Positions 1 through 5,655 of a stretch of DNA of 5,655 nt are shown piece by piece. How positions within the stretch are numbered: the stretch's first letter is position 1; each line of letters begins with the position of its first letter. Location of the stretch: contig NVVU01000007.1 of the NCBI GenBank assembly GCA_002733485.1, positions 30,066 to 35,720 on the forward strand. The letters run 5' to 3'. The notes under the pieces are model-generated. The model did no database searches. It saw only the letters and a program-made list of their open reading frames with translations, and had not been told where the DNA came from. Source of the stretch: Robiginitomaculum sp. GTDB taxonomy: Bacteria; Pseudomonadota; Alphaproteobacteria; Caulobacterales; Maricaulaceae. The position numbers and the translations under genes were made by a program.

Positions 1-144
1 GTGGTGCTCAAGGATATGGGCGCGCTTTTCATGGATGCCAGCGAGGTCACCCCAAAGGACAAGGCCGCCTTTTCCGACCATCATGATGGCGATGGTGGCC
101 AGTGTCAGGCCACCCCGGATCAGGCCATCAAAAGCCTGCCATAA
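1..144 (+). CDS. Possible 3' end of an unidentified gene (partial, uncertain)
   Basis: A frame open from the left edge ends at a TAA at 142-144, giving 47 residues. The visible tail is acidic and hydrophilic (AAFSDHHDGDGGQCQ, then TPDQAIKSLP). I do not recognise the family. If real, this gene would converge on the GST gene and end about 157 nt from its stop. Doubt comes from the opposite strand: its codon-aligned frame is also open and reads as a plausible hydrophobic protein, and His/Asp/Gly/Gln-rich peptides like this one are what the antisense of a membrane segment produces (the antisense of the dsbD membrane region here looks similar). First- and third-position GC are about equal in the two readings, so composition does not decide. 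No terminator with a T-run follows the stop on this strand. Confidence 0.27.
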   Translation: MVLKDMGALFMDASEVTPKDKAAFSDHHDGDGGQCQATPDQAIKSLP

Positions 145-204
145 GGCGGTTTTAACTGGCCCCGATGGTGGATAAAATAAGCGCAGCGGCAGCCAGAGCC
201 GCAG
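1..204 (-). other. Open frame on the minus strand running off the left edge (uncertain coding)
   Basis: Between a TAG at 205-207 and the left edge this frame is open for 68 codons. It encodes a stretch with membrane-segment character: GLIRGGLTLATIAIMMVG, then KGGLVLWGDLAGIHEKRA. Its direction agrees with the four clear genes, and it would be the next gene downstream of the GST gene. Against it, the only ATG codons in frame are at 84 and 81, in the middle of the hydrophobic stretch, and neither has a Shine-Dalgarno sequence. The protein-like residues upstream (LFYPPSGPVKTALWQAFDG) have no normal start codon. It could be the decayed start of a gene, a gene with a rare start, or a shadow of the plus-strand frame over 1-144. 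I do not recognise a family. Confidence 0.22.
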
Positions 205-205
205 C
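171..205 (-). terminator. Candidate rho-independent terminator downstream of the GST gene
   Basis: Read on the minus strand, an imperfect hairpin lies at 205-183. The arms are GCTGCGGC and GCCGCTGC (seven pairs with one T-T mismatch), around the 7-nt loop TCTGGCT. It is followed within a few bases by the T-rich stretch TTATTTTATC (180-171). It sits about 95 nt beyond the GST stop, where the dsbD-GST transcript would be expected to end. The T-tract is interrupted and the stem is short, so this is a moderate call. The rest of 145-300 shows nothing coding. A GCATG/CATGC hairpin near 255-268 lacks a T-run. Confidence 0.4.
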
Positions 206-300
206 TAGAGCGAAGCGCAGCAACATCAGCATTTGACGATGTGTCGGTCCATGCATGAGCGCATGCTCTCACACCCTATCTAGCCTGACCATGCGGCGCT

Positions 301-981
301 TTAACGCGCTACCCTACCCTGTAGCCGCGTTATGGCTTGTCGCGCTTCATCAATATTACCCCCTATGTCCTCCGGCGTGGGCAAAGAGGCCATAAAGGCA
401 GGTTCGGCCTCGCACCGGCATGATAGCAGAGCCAGGTTGCTATAGCGGTCAATGGGTAAAAAGTCAGGAAGATAAAGCTGAAGATAACCGATCATAGCGG
501 CGACCGTAATATCAGCCTGCGTTAACCGGTCACCCATCAACCACGGCGTTAACGGATAGGCTTCAAGAGTAGATAAGGCACCATTCAATTGTTCACTCAA
601 ACGATTGATCCAAGGTTGATGCATCTTTTCGGGTGGACGTCTGTAGCGTTCATAACTGATGCCCATAGCCTTATCTATGGCGCCGGTGGCGATAGCTATA
701 ATGCGTAATATTTTACGTCTTGCCGCGCCGCTGTTCGCCATCAGAGCGCGTTCTGTCCCAACCGTTTCGTCCAGCCAGTCTAAAATGGCGGCAGAATCGA
801 TAAGTACTTCACCATCATCCAGGGTCAAAGCAGGAATGCGAATCAGCGGGTTAATTTGCTGCATTTTGGCCGCATCGCCAAAGACTGAAAGGCGGATATT
901 TTCAAAGCCAAACCCAAGCATATGCAGGGAAATGGCTACCCGGCGTGTATAGGGTGAATCGTATTGGCCGACCAGTTTCAT
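301..981 (-). CDS. Glutathione S-transferase family protein
   Basis: This is a complete 226-residue protein, the usual length for a soluble cytosolic GST. The N-terminal thioredoxin-like domain (about 1-80) opens with KLVGQYDSPYTRRVAISLHM; Ser9 sits where many bacterial GSTs place the residue that activates the glutathione thiol. The expected cis-proline is in RIPAL (Pro50), and the glutathione gamma-glutamyl contact is IDSAAILDWLDE (Asp62-Ser63). The helical C-terminal domain (about 85-210) carries the GDRLTQADITVAAMI motif (150-164), with the conserved Asp157 of the N-capping box. From these I infer glutathione conjugation or glutathione-dependent reduction; the substrate cannot be told. 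The start ATG lies 4 nt past the dsbD stop, with only a weak purine-rich GCGAGAA upstream, so translation is probably coupled to dsbD. Sampled GC is about 51 %, lower than in the dsbD and lysS rows I counted. Confidence 0.9.
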   Translation of the reverse strand: MKLVGQYDSPYTRRVAISLHMLGFGFENIRLSVFGDAAKMQQINPLIRIPALTLDDGEVLIDSAAILDWLDETVGTERALMANSGAARRKILRIIAIATGAIDKAMGISYERYRRPPEKMHQPWINRLSEQLNGALSTLEAYPLTPWLMGDRLTQADITVAAMIGYLQLYLPDFLPIDRYSNLALLSCRCEAEPAFMASLPTPEDIGGNIDEARQAITRLQGRVAR

Positions 982-985
982 AGAA

Positions 986-3040
986 TTATTCTCGCTTGAT
1001 GGCGTTGATGACCATGCCTTCGCTCAAGATCTGTGGTAGCACTTGCGGCTCTTTTATACCCGGGTGATAAACCAGATACAGCGGCACCCCGGCGCGGCCA
1101 TGTCTGGCCAGCTCGCGGGCGATATCATCATTGCGGTTGGTCCAGTCGGCGACCACATAAACCGCATTTTCTTTTTTAAAGGCGCGGGCAACTTTTTTGC
1201 TGGAAAGCGCAACGCGCTCATTGACCTGACAGGTAATGCACCAGTCGGCAGTAAAATCTACAAACACCACATGATCTTTGGCAAGCAGGGTTTGCACAAT
1301 GGTGGGACTCCAGACCTGTGGTTCAAGGCCTTTGGTGTCCTTGCCGTTCAGGCCAGACCAGAGCACCCAGACGGTAGCAAGCACCGCAATGGCGGCGGTA
1401 ATTTTCCCGGCCCGTTCCCCCTTGGCAGCCCAGATGGCAAAGGCGATCAGGGTCATGGCGGCCAGCACGGCGGCCACGCCAATGGACCCGGCCTGACCAT
1501 CCAGCACCCAGACCAGCCAGACGGCGGCGGCAAACATGGGAAAGGCCATCAATTGGCCAAAACGTACCATCCACTGGCCGGGCTTTGGCAGCAGGCGCAA
1601 CAGGGATGGAAAAAAGCTGAGGGCGAAAAACGGCGCGGCAAAACCAAGGCCCAGTGCTGCAAAGATCGCCAGCGTAACGCCCGCGCCCTGGGTCAGGGTA
1701 AAGCCAAGTGCAAAGCCCATGGCCGGGGCGGTGCAGGGTGAGGCGACAATCACGGCGAGTACGCCGGTGAAAAACGCGCCCGTATTGCCACCGGAACTGG
1801 CCAGCTCGCTGCCCATGCCCATAAAGCGGCCACCAAAATGCATAAAGCCCAACAGCATCAGGCCCAGCACAAAGAACAGCAGCGCCAGCGCGGCCACAAA
1901 AGGCGGGTATTGCAATTGAAAGCCCCAGCCGATTTGCTGACCGGAGGCTTTCAGCGCAATCAAAAGACCGCCAAGGGCAAGGAAGGAAACCATCACCCCA
2001 ACCAGAAACAACACCCCGTGGCGCCGGATTTCACTGGCATGATCATGGGCGCGCTTCACAAAGCCCATGGCCTTCATGGACAGCACCGGAAACACGCACG
2101 GCATCAGGTTCAAAATCACTCCGCCGATAAAGGCAAACAGTAAGGCTTGCAATAAGGCCCCGGGGCCAGTGGCGGCGGGCTTGGCACCGGGCAGTGTATC
2201 CGCACCGGTCTCAGCCGGGGCGGGGCCGGGCTGAACGCTCAACGAGATGGCTTTGCCATCCAGTGTCAAAATGCCCTCTATCGGGTCATTCAGGCCCCGT
2301 TTGGCGCGAAAGCCGGGCTTGGTCCACAGAGTGAAGCCATCGGTGCCGCGCGACAATAATTGTGGCTCCGCATGGCGCACTGCGCCGGTGTCGACAGGGA
2401 AAAAGTAAGCGGTTTTTGCCTTTCCAAGGCCCGGCCCGGCAAAGCTGTAGGTCAGGGTTTCGCCTTTTAGAGTCGCGCCGGTTTTTATGCTGGCATCAGG
2501 TTTGGCGGTTTCTGCCAAAGCTTTTTGCGCCATTTTTTGCCATTTCGTGTTGGCAATGGTGGCGGGGCCGGTTTGTACACTGAAAGAAAATTGTCCGTCC
2601 TCGGGGATGCAGATATCTTCGCATACCAGCCAGGTGATATGGGCGGAGAAATTCAAGGTCTGCCCGGCGGGCAGCTCCGCCGAGGTCTGGATCGGGACGA
2701 TATATACCGCCTCATCCTTATAGCCGTAATTGATCAACGGGCCGAGCGCTATGGTCTGGGGCACTGGCCAGATGATATCGCCAGCGGTTACGCCTTCGGG
2801 CAGGGTCCAGTTGATCCGCGTTGGCTCGCCGGCATCGCCAGGATTGAGCCAATAGGTGTGCCAGTGCTTGCGAATGTCCATTTTAAGGACGGCATTAAAG
2901 GCCTTGCCCGGCACGATGGTGGTAACGTCCGCTTCCAGCTGGGCGGCGACATTATCGGTCTTGGCAGTGCTGGCATTGGCATGCACATTGCCCAGAACCA
3001 AAAGAGCAAGGGCCATGAAGGGGGCCAGAAAAATACGCAT
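986..3040 (-). CDS. dsbD: Thiol:disulfide interchange protein, DsbD/ScsB family (protein-disulfide reductase)
   Basis: This inner-membrane electron transporter moves reducing power from cytoplasmic thioredoxin to periplasmic thiol proteins. Its 684 residues exceed the roughly 565 of E. coli DsbD. A signal peptide (1-22, cleavage near HANA|S) leads to a periplasmic domain of about 270 residues with the HWHTYWLNPGDAGEPT signature (59-74) and a cysteine pair in LVCEDICIPEDG (Cys140, Cys144). A hydrophobic core with about eight membrane segments (about 296-563) holds the paired transport cysteines in NLMPCVFPVLSMK (Cys315) and ASPCTAPAMG (Cys436). A C-terminal thioredoxin domain (about 575-684) has the CxxC in ADWCITCQVNE (Cys601, Cys604) and the cis-proline in GVPLYLVY (Pro653). 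All six redox cysteines are present. The long N-terminal region and the VLPQIL ending suggest the ScsB-like branch rather than classical DsbD, so the symbol is approximate. The ATG start is supported by GGAGT 7 nt upstream. Confidence 0.93.
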   Translation of the reverse strand: MRIFLAPFMALALLVLGNVHANASTAKTDNVAAQLEADVTTIVPGKAFNAVLKMDIRKHWHTYWLNPGDAGEPTRINWTLPEGVTAGDIIWPVPQTIALGPLINYGYKDEAVYIVPIQTSAELPAGQTLNFSAHITWLVCEDICIPEDGQFSFSVQTGPATIANTKWQKMAQKALAETAKPDASIKTGATLKGETLTYSFAGPGLGKAKTAYFFPVDTGAVRHAEPQLLSRGTDGFTLWTKPGFRAKRGLNDPIEGILTLDGKAISLSVQPGPAPAETGADTLPGAKPAATGPGALLQALLFAFIGGVILNLMPCVFPVLSMKAMGFVKRAHDHASEIRRHGVLFLVGVMVSFLALGGLLIALKASGQQIGWGFQLQYPPFVAALALLFFVLGLMLLGFMHFGGRFMGMGSELASSGGNTGAFFTGVLAVIVASPCTAPAMGFALGFTLTQGAGVTLAIFAALGLGFAAPFFALSFFPSLLRLLPKPGQWMVRFGQLMAFPMFAAAVWLVWVLDGQAGSIGVAAVLAAMTLIAFAIWAAKGERAGKITAAIAVLATVWVLWSGLNGKDTKGLEPQVWSPTIVQTLLAKDHVVFVDFTADWCITCQVNERVALSSKKVARAFKKENAVYVVADWTNRNDDIARELARHGRAGVPLYLVYHPGIKEPQVLPQILSEGMVINAIKRE

Positions 3041-3046
3041 GGGTGT

Positions 3047-3051
3047 ACTCC
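3047..3051 (-). promoter_or_regulatory. Ribosome binding site of dsbD
   Basis: On the minus strand GGAGT lies 6-7 nt before the ATG at 3040. It is a near-consensus Shine-Dalgarno sequence, fixes the dsbD start, and agrees with the signal peptide beginning at that Met. Confidence 0.75.
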
Positions 3052-3130
3052 GAAACTGTCGTTAATGGCCCTATAGCGCTTATACGTTAAAATAGGCAGT
3101 GCCCCTCGCGTAGTTGTGACGAGGTTGTGT
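3052..3130 (-). promoter_or_regulatory. lysS-dsbD intergenic region with a possible dsbD promoter
   Basis: The gap between the lysS stop and the dsbD ATG is 90 nt and has an AT-rich core unlike the GC-rich flanking genes. Read on the minus strand it contains -10-like hexamers TATAAG (3084-3079) and CTATAG (3076-3071), but no good -35 hexamer at 16-18 nt from either. The word TTAACG occurs twice (3090-3085 and 3065-3060). No convincing terminator follows lysS: the short GGC-ACT-GCC hairpin before TATTTT has only three pairs. A dsbD promoter here is an inference, and read-through from lysS is equally possible. Confidence 0.25.
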
Positions 3131-4735
3131 TTATCCTGTGGTCAGATCACCGGCCAGGGCGCGCTCGATCAGGGAAATGGTTTCCTCTACCCCATAAATG
3201 GCAATGAAAGAGCCAAAACGTGGCCCCTGTTTCTGGCCCAGCAGAACTTCGTAAAGCGCACCAAACCAGGCGCGCAATGGCTCAAATTCATGATCCTTGC
3301 CCACGGCAAAGACCAGAGTTTGCAATTCTTTGGCATCGGTTTCACCGGCGTTTTCGCGCAAACGATCCGCCAGATCGGATAGCGCCGCGCGCTCTTTATC
3401 ATCGGGTGCGCGATAGGTTTTACCCGGTTTCACAAAGTCCTGATAATAGCGAATGGCATAGCCAACCAGACGATCCAGCAAAGGATGGGTATCGGCCGAG
3501 GCGTCGGGGGCATAGCGCGAAATAAAGCCCCACAGGGTTTCCTTCTCGGCGGCATTGGCGGCACTGACCAGATTGAGCAGCAGCGCGAAGGTGACCGGCA
3601 TATCAACCTCGGGCACATCGCCTTCATGGATATGCCAGACCGGATTGCCCATTTGCTGGGCCTCGTCTTGCGCCGGATAGGCGGCCAGATGTTGCAGATA
3701 TTCATCCACGGTTTTGGGGATCACATCGAAATACAGCTTTTTGGCCACCCGGGGCTTTTGAAACTGATACAGCGACAGACTTTCAGCGGGGGCATAAGCC
3801 AGCCATTCTTCCACCGAAATGCCATTGCCCTTGGACTTGGAGATTTTTTCGCCTTTTTCGTCCAGAAACAGCTCGTAGACGTATTGGGTTGGTGGGCGCA
3901 CCCCCAGAATTTTACAGATTTTGGAATAGATCGGCGCATTGTCCTGATGGTCCTTGCCGAACATTTCAAAATCCACGCCCAGCGCCGCCCAGCGCATGCC
4001 AAAATCGGGCTTCCATTGCAATTTGGTCTGCCCGCCGGTCACCGGGATGGTCACTTCGGTTCCATCTTCATCATCAAAGGTGATGGTGCCGGCCTTCGCA
4101 TCCACGCTTTTCATCGGCACATAAAGCACCTTGCCGGTTTTGGGCGAGATGGGCAAAAACGGGCTGTAGGTGGCCTGACGCTCTGCGCCCAAAGAGGGCA
4201 GCATCACCGCCATGATCTCATCAAATTTTTCCAGCGCCTTTCGCAGCATGGCATCATAGACACCGGATTTATAAAGTTCGGTCGCCGAGAGAAATTCATA
4301 CTCAAAGCCAAAGCCATCCAGAAAGGCACGAAGGCGCGCATTATTGTGGTGCGCGAAGCTTTCATACTCATCGGAAAACGGGTCCGGCACGGCGCTCAAA
4401 GGCTTGCCCAGATGGGTGGCCAGGGTTTCCTGATTGGGCACATTGGCGGGAATTTTACGCATCCCGTCCATATCGTCAGAGACACAGATCATCCGGGTGG
4501 GGATTTTATGATTGGTCAGCTCGTGAAAGGCATGGCGGACCATAGAGGTGCGCACCACTTCGCCAAAGGTGCCAATATGCGGCAGGCCGGACGGGCCATA
4601 ACCGGTTTCAAACACCACGGGGCCGTCTTTGGGCTTGCCCACCTTTTCCATTTGCTCAAGACGTTTGAGCAAAGCGCGGGCTTGTTCAAAAGGCCAGGCC
4701 TTGGCGGAAAGGGCAAGTGCGTTCAGTTGCGTCAT
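3131..4735 (-). CDS. lysS: Lysine--tRNA ligase, class I
   Basis: This enzyme charges tRNA-Lys with lysine in the cytoplasm, using ATP. The protein has 534 residues, normal for a bacterial class I LysRS. The catalytic Rossmann fold carries the HIGH-type motif in GYGPSGLPHIGTFGEV (HIGT at 53-56). The KMSKS-type loop is in DEKGEKISKSKGNG (KISKS at 297-301). Other family segments are CVSDDMDGMRKIP (about 84-96) and FGKDHQDN (259-266), and the C-terminal helical anticodon-binding region ends in GPRFGSFIAIYGVEETISLI. Class I LysRS is archaeal in type but standard in many alphaproteobacteria, where it replaces the class II enzyme; it is also called lysK. An in-frame TTG at 4747 would add four residues, but it overlaps the Shine-Dalgarno sequence, so the ATG at 4735 is preferred. 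The gene follows the DUF6624 gene by 61 nt. Confidence 0.97.
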   Translation of the reverse strand: MTQLNALALSAKAWPFEQARALLKRLEQMEKVGKPKDGPVVFETGYGPSGLPHIGTFGEVVRTSMVRHAFHELTNHKIPTRMICVSDDMDGMRKIPANVPNQETLATHLGKPLSAVPDPFSDEYESFAHHNNARLRAFLDGFGFEYEFLSATELYKSGVYDAMLRKALEKFDEIMAVMLPSLGAERQATYSPFLPISPKTGKVLYVPMKSVDAKAGTITFDDEDGTEVTIPVTGGQTKLQWKPDFGMRWAALGVDFEMFGKDHQDNAPIYSKICKILGVRPPTQYVYELFLDEKGEKISKSKGNGISVEEWLAYAPAESLSLYQFQKPRVAKKLYFDVIPKTVDEYLQHLAAYPAQDEAQQMGNPVWHIHEGDVPEVDMPVTFALLLNLVSAANAAEKETLWGFISRYAPDASADTHPLLDRLVGYAIRYYQDFVKPGKTYRAPDDKERAALSDLADRLRENAGETDAKELQTLVFAVGKDHEFEPLRAWFGALYEVLLGQKQGPRFGSFIAIYGVEETISLIERALAGDLTTG

Positions 4736-4740
4736 GACGG

Positions 4741-4745
4741 TCTCC
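4741..4745 (-). promoter_or_regulatory. Ribosome binding site that decides the lysS start
   Basis: On the minus strand GGAGA is followed 5 nt later by the ATG at 4735. The alternative in-frame TTG (4747-4745) would use the first G of this site as part of its own codon and has no Shine-Dalgarno sequence of its own. The ATG at 4735 is therefore the likely start. Confidence 0.75.
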
Positions 4746-4796
4746 AAAAGTCATGCGCTGGGTAACATGCCGCGCGGCCCGGTCAAGCGCCAGGGC
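4746..4796 (-). promoter_or_regulatory. Short intergenic region upstream of lysS, weak promoter candidate
   Basis: The gap between the DUF6624 stop and the lysS ATG is 61 nt. On the minus strand it holds TTGACC (4786-4781), a good match to a -35 hexamer, but the expected -10 position about 17 nt later reads ACCCAG, a poor match. A perfect 10-bp palindrome GCCGCGCGGC lies at 4769-4778, between the two positions; it has no T-run after it, so it is not a standard terminator. lysS may have its own weak promoter here or be transcribed from upstream. Confidence 0.22.
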
Positions 4797-5655
4797 CTAA
4801 TTATGACATTCGCCAAAGCGGGCATTTTGCTGCACCAATGCCTCAGCCAGTGGCGGCAGGCCCATGGGTGCGCGGCGGGCATCCACTTCGGCCGGTGTTT
4901 CGGTGACATCGGCGACCCAGCGCCCTTCTTCGCACAGGGTCTGGGTGCCATAACGCTGCGGCTTGCCGCGCGCCCGGGCCAGCTTGTCATAAAGGCGGGC
5001 ATAGCGGCGGCCATCAAAATTTCCAGAAAGCGCGCGCGGCTCTATGGCGGTCAGCACCTTTTCCTGAAAATCCAGATCATGATTGGCGTGCAAAACAATC
5101 AGCCAGGCGTCCAGCTCGGCAGCGCGGCCAATGGCGCCGGGGGCAAACCACGGCTCGCCGTTCAGCAACCCCTTCAAACGGGCCAGGTGGCGCTCGTCCA
5201 TTTCATCAATCATGGTTTTAGTTCGCATAAGGGTCAACATGGCCTCGGCAGAGGGCAGAGCATCATGATTGCGTGTGTATTTTTCAAAGTATTCACGCAT
5301 GGCCCGGTCTTCGGTGGCCATGCGGCCAAGTGGTCTGGTCAGATCGTATTGTTGCTCTACACGCTTGCTAAAATCTTCGGCAGCGGTGCGAGCCATTTGT
5401 GCGGAAGCTTCCCAGCCTTCGCGGCTTTTTGCCAGCCCGGCGGCAATGATGCCCTGACCAATCCGGCCTTTGAGTATCCGTACCGCCCCGTTCTCTTTGG
5501 GATCAAAGGCTTCGACCCATTGGCCAAGAGCGTCCAGTGCCGTTTTGCCGGCCTCGCCATGGCTATAGGCCAGCTCGCCATAATTAAAATAGACCGCATT
5601 TTCCATAACCATATTGGTGGGCGTGAGCAGCGTATTGATGTGCAAAAACGCTTTT
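4797..5655 (-). CDS. DUF6624 domain-containing protein (3' part, start outside window)
   Basis: This frame ends at TAG (4797-4799) and stays open to the right edge, so the gene is cut at its 5' end. A TTG at 5645 and an ATG at 5612 lie in frame, but neither has a Shine-Dalgarno sequence. Counting from the TTG, the last 180 or so residues match the DUF6624 pattern as I know it: an N-terminal TEDRAMREYFEKY helix (111-123), AELDAWLIVLHANHDLDFQE (176-195), GKPQRYGTQ (227-235), and VDARRAPMGLPPLAEAL (254-270) near the end. The function of DUF6624 is unknown. The preceding 100 residues look alpha-helical, with Ala-rich spacing reminiscent of tetratricopeptide repeats (ALDALGQWVEAFDP, then GLAKSREGWEAS); that is an inference. 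No membrane segment is visible in the part seen, and any signal peptide would lie outside the window. Confidence 0.82.
   Translation of the reverse strand, partial: KAFLHINTLLTPTNMVMENAVYFNYGELAYSHGEAGKTALDALGQWVEAFDPKENGAVRILKGRIGQGIIAAGLAKSREGWEASAQMARTAAEDFSKRVEQQYDLTRPLGRMATEDRAMREYFEKYTRNHDALPSAEAMLTLMRTKTMIDEMDERHLARLKGLLNGEPWFAPGAIGRAAELDAWLIVLHANHDLDFQEKVLTAIEPRALSGNFDGRRYARLYDKLARARGKPQRYGTQTLCEEGRWVADVTETPAEVDARRAPMGLPPLAEALVQQNARFGECHN

Noticed and set aside
255..268. GCATG-AGCG-CATGC inverted repeat downstream of the GST gene.
   Set aside because: It is a five-pair stem without a following T-run on either strand. It is too weak to call a terminator or operator.
1043..1741. A 232-codon plus-strand frame antisense to the 3' half of dsbD.
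   Set aside because: It is codon-aligned with dsbD and encodes a low-complexity Gly/His/Gln-rich chain, the expected mirror of hydrophobic membrane segments. It has no family resemblance.
3060..3090. Two TTAACG words upstream of dsbD, considered as a CtrA binding site.
   Set aside because: The CtrA consensus needs TTAA-N7-TTAA; these copies start 25 nt apart, so the spacing does not fit. Short AT words are expected in an intergenic gap.
3100..3130. Possible terminator after lysS, from CCTCG/CGAGG and GGC/GCC inverted repeats.
   Set aside because: The first stem has only five pairs with an 11-nt loop and no T-run; the second has three pairs. Neither is convincing.
3485..4765. A 426-codon open frame on the plus strand, fully antisense to lysS.
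   Set aside because: Its codons are exactly aligned with those of lysS on the other strand, which commonly keeps the antisense frame open. Its product is a Gly/His/Ile-rich string with no recognisable domain, whereas lysS has all its family motifs.
1..5655. Search for tRNA genes, CRISPR repeats, insertion sequences, transposase or integrase genes, and defence or phage modules.
   Set aside because: No direct repeat arrays, cloverleaf-like segments, transposase motifs or terminal inverted repeats were seen by eye. Four ordinary genes fill almost all of the window.

Overview
The window looks like ordinary chromosomal DNA from a Gram-negative bacterium, most likely an alphaproteobacterium. Three things suggest this: a class I (archaeal-type) lysyl-tRNA synthetase, which is common in that class; a DsbD/ScsB-type membrane reductase with the extended periplasmic domain seen in alphaproteobacterial members; and a GC content of about 50-65 % by row. 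Genus cannot be fixed from the sequence alone.

Layout: four clear genes lie on the minus strand, so transcription runs from the right end to the left end. Going in that direction: (1) the 3' part of a DUF6624-domain protein, whose start lies beyond the right edge (4797-5655); (2) lysS, a complete class I lysine--tRNA ligase (3131-4735); (3) a complete DsbD/ScsB-family protein-disulfide reductase (986-3040); (4) a complete glutathione S-transferase-like protein (301-981). The gaps are 61 nt between DUF6624 and lysS, 90 nt between lysS and dsbD, and only 4 nt between dsbD and the GST gene. The last two are therefore almost certainly one transcription unit. Positions 1-300 hold no confidently assigned gene: there is a probable hairpin terminator for the dsbD-GST unit (171-205), and two mutually antisense open frames run off the left edge.

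How the genes fit together: the DsbD/ScsB protein carries reducing equivalents from cytoplasmic thioredoxin across the inner membrane to periplasmic thiol proteins, and all six expected redox cysteines are present. The GST-like protein next to it is a cytoplasmic thioredoxin-fold protein of the glutathione-linked type, so the pair forms a thiol-redox module. LysS is housekeeping. The DUF6624 protein has no known function.

I found no mobile element, CRISPR array, RNA gene or phage module, and no evidence for a new multi-gene system. The points most worth a second look are the tightly coupled dsbD-GST pair, the lower GC of the GST gene, the unusual architecture of the DsbD protein, the DUF6624 protein, and the unresolved left edge.
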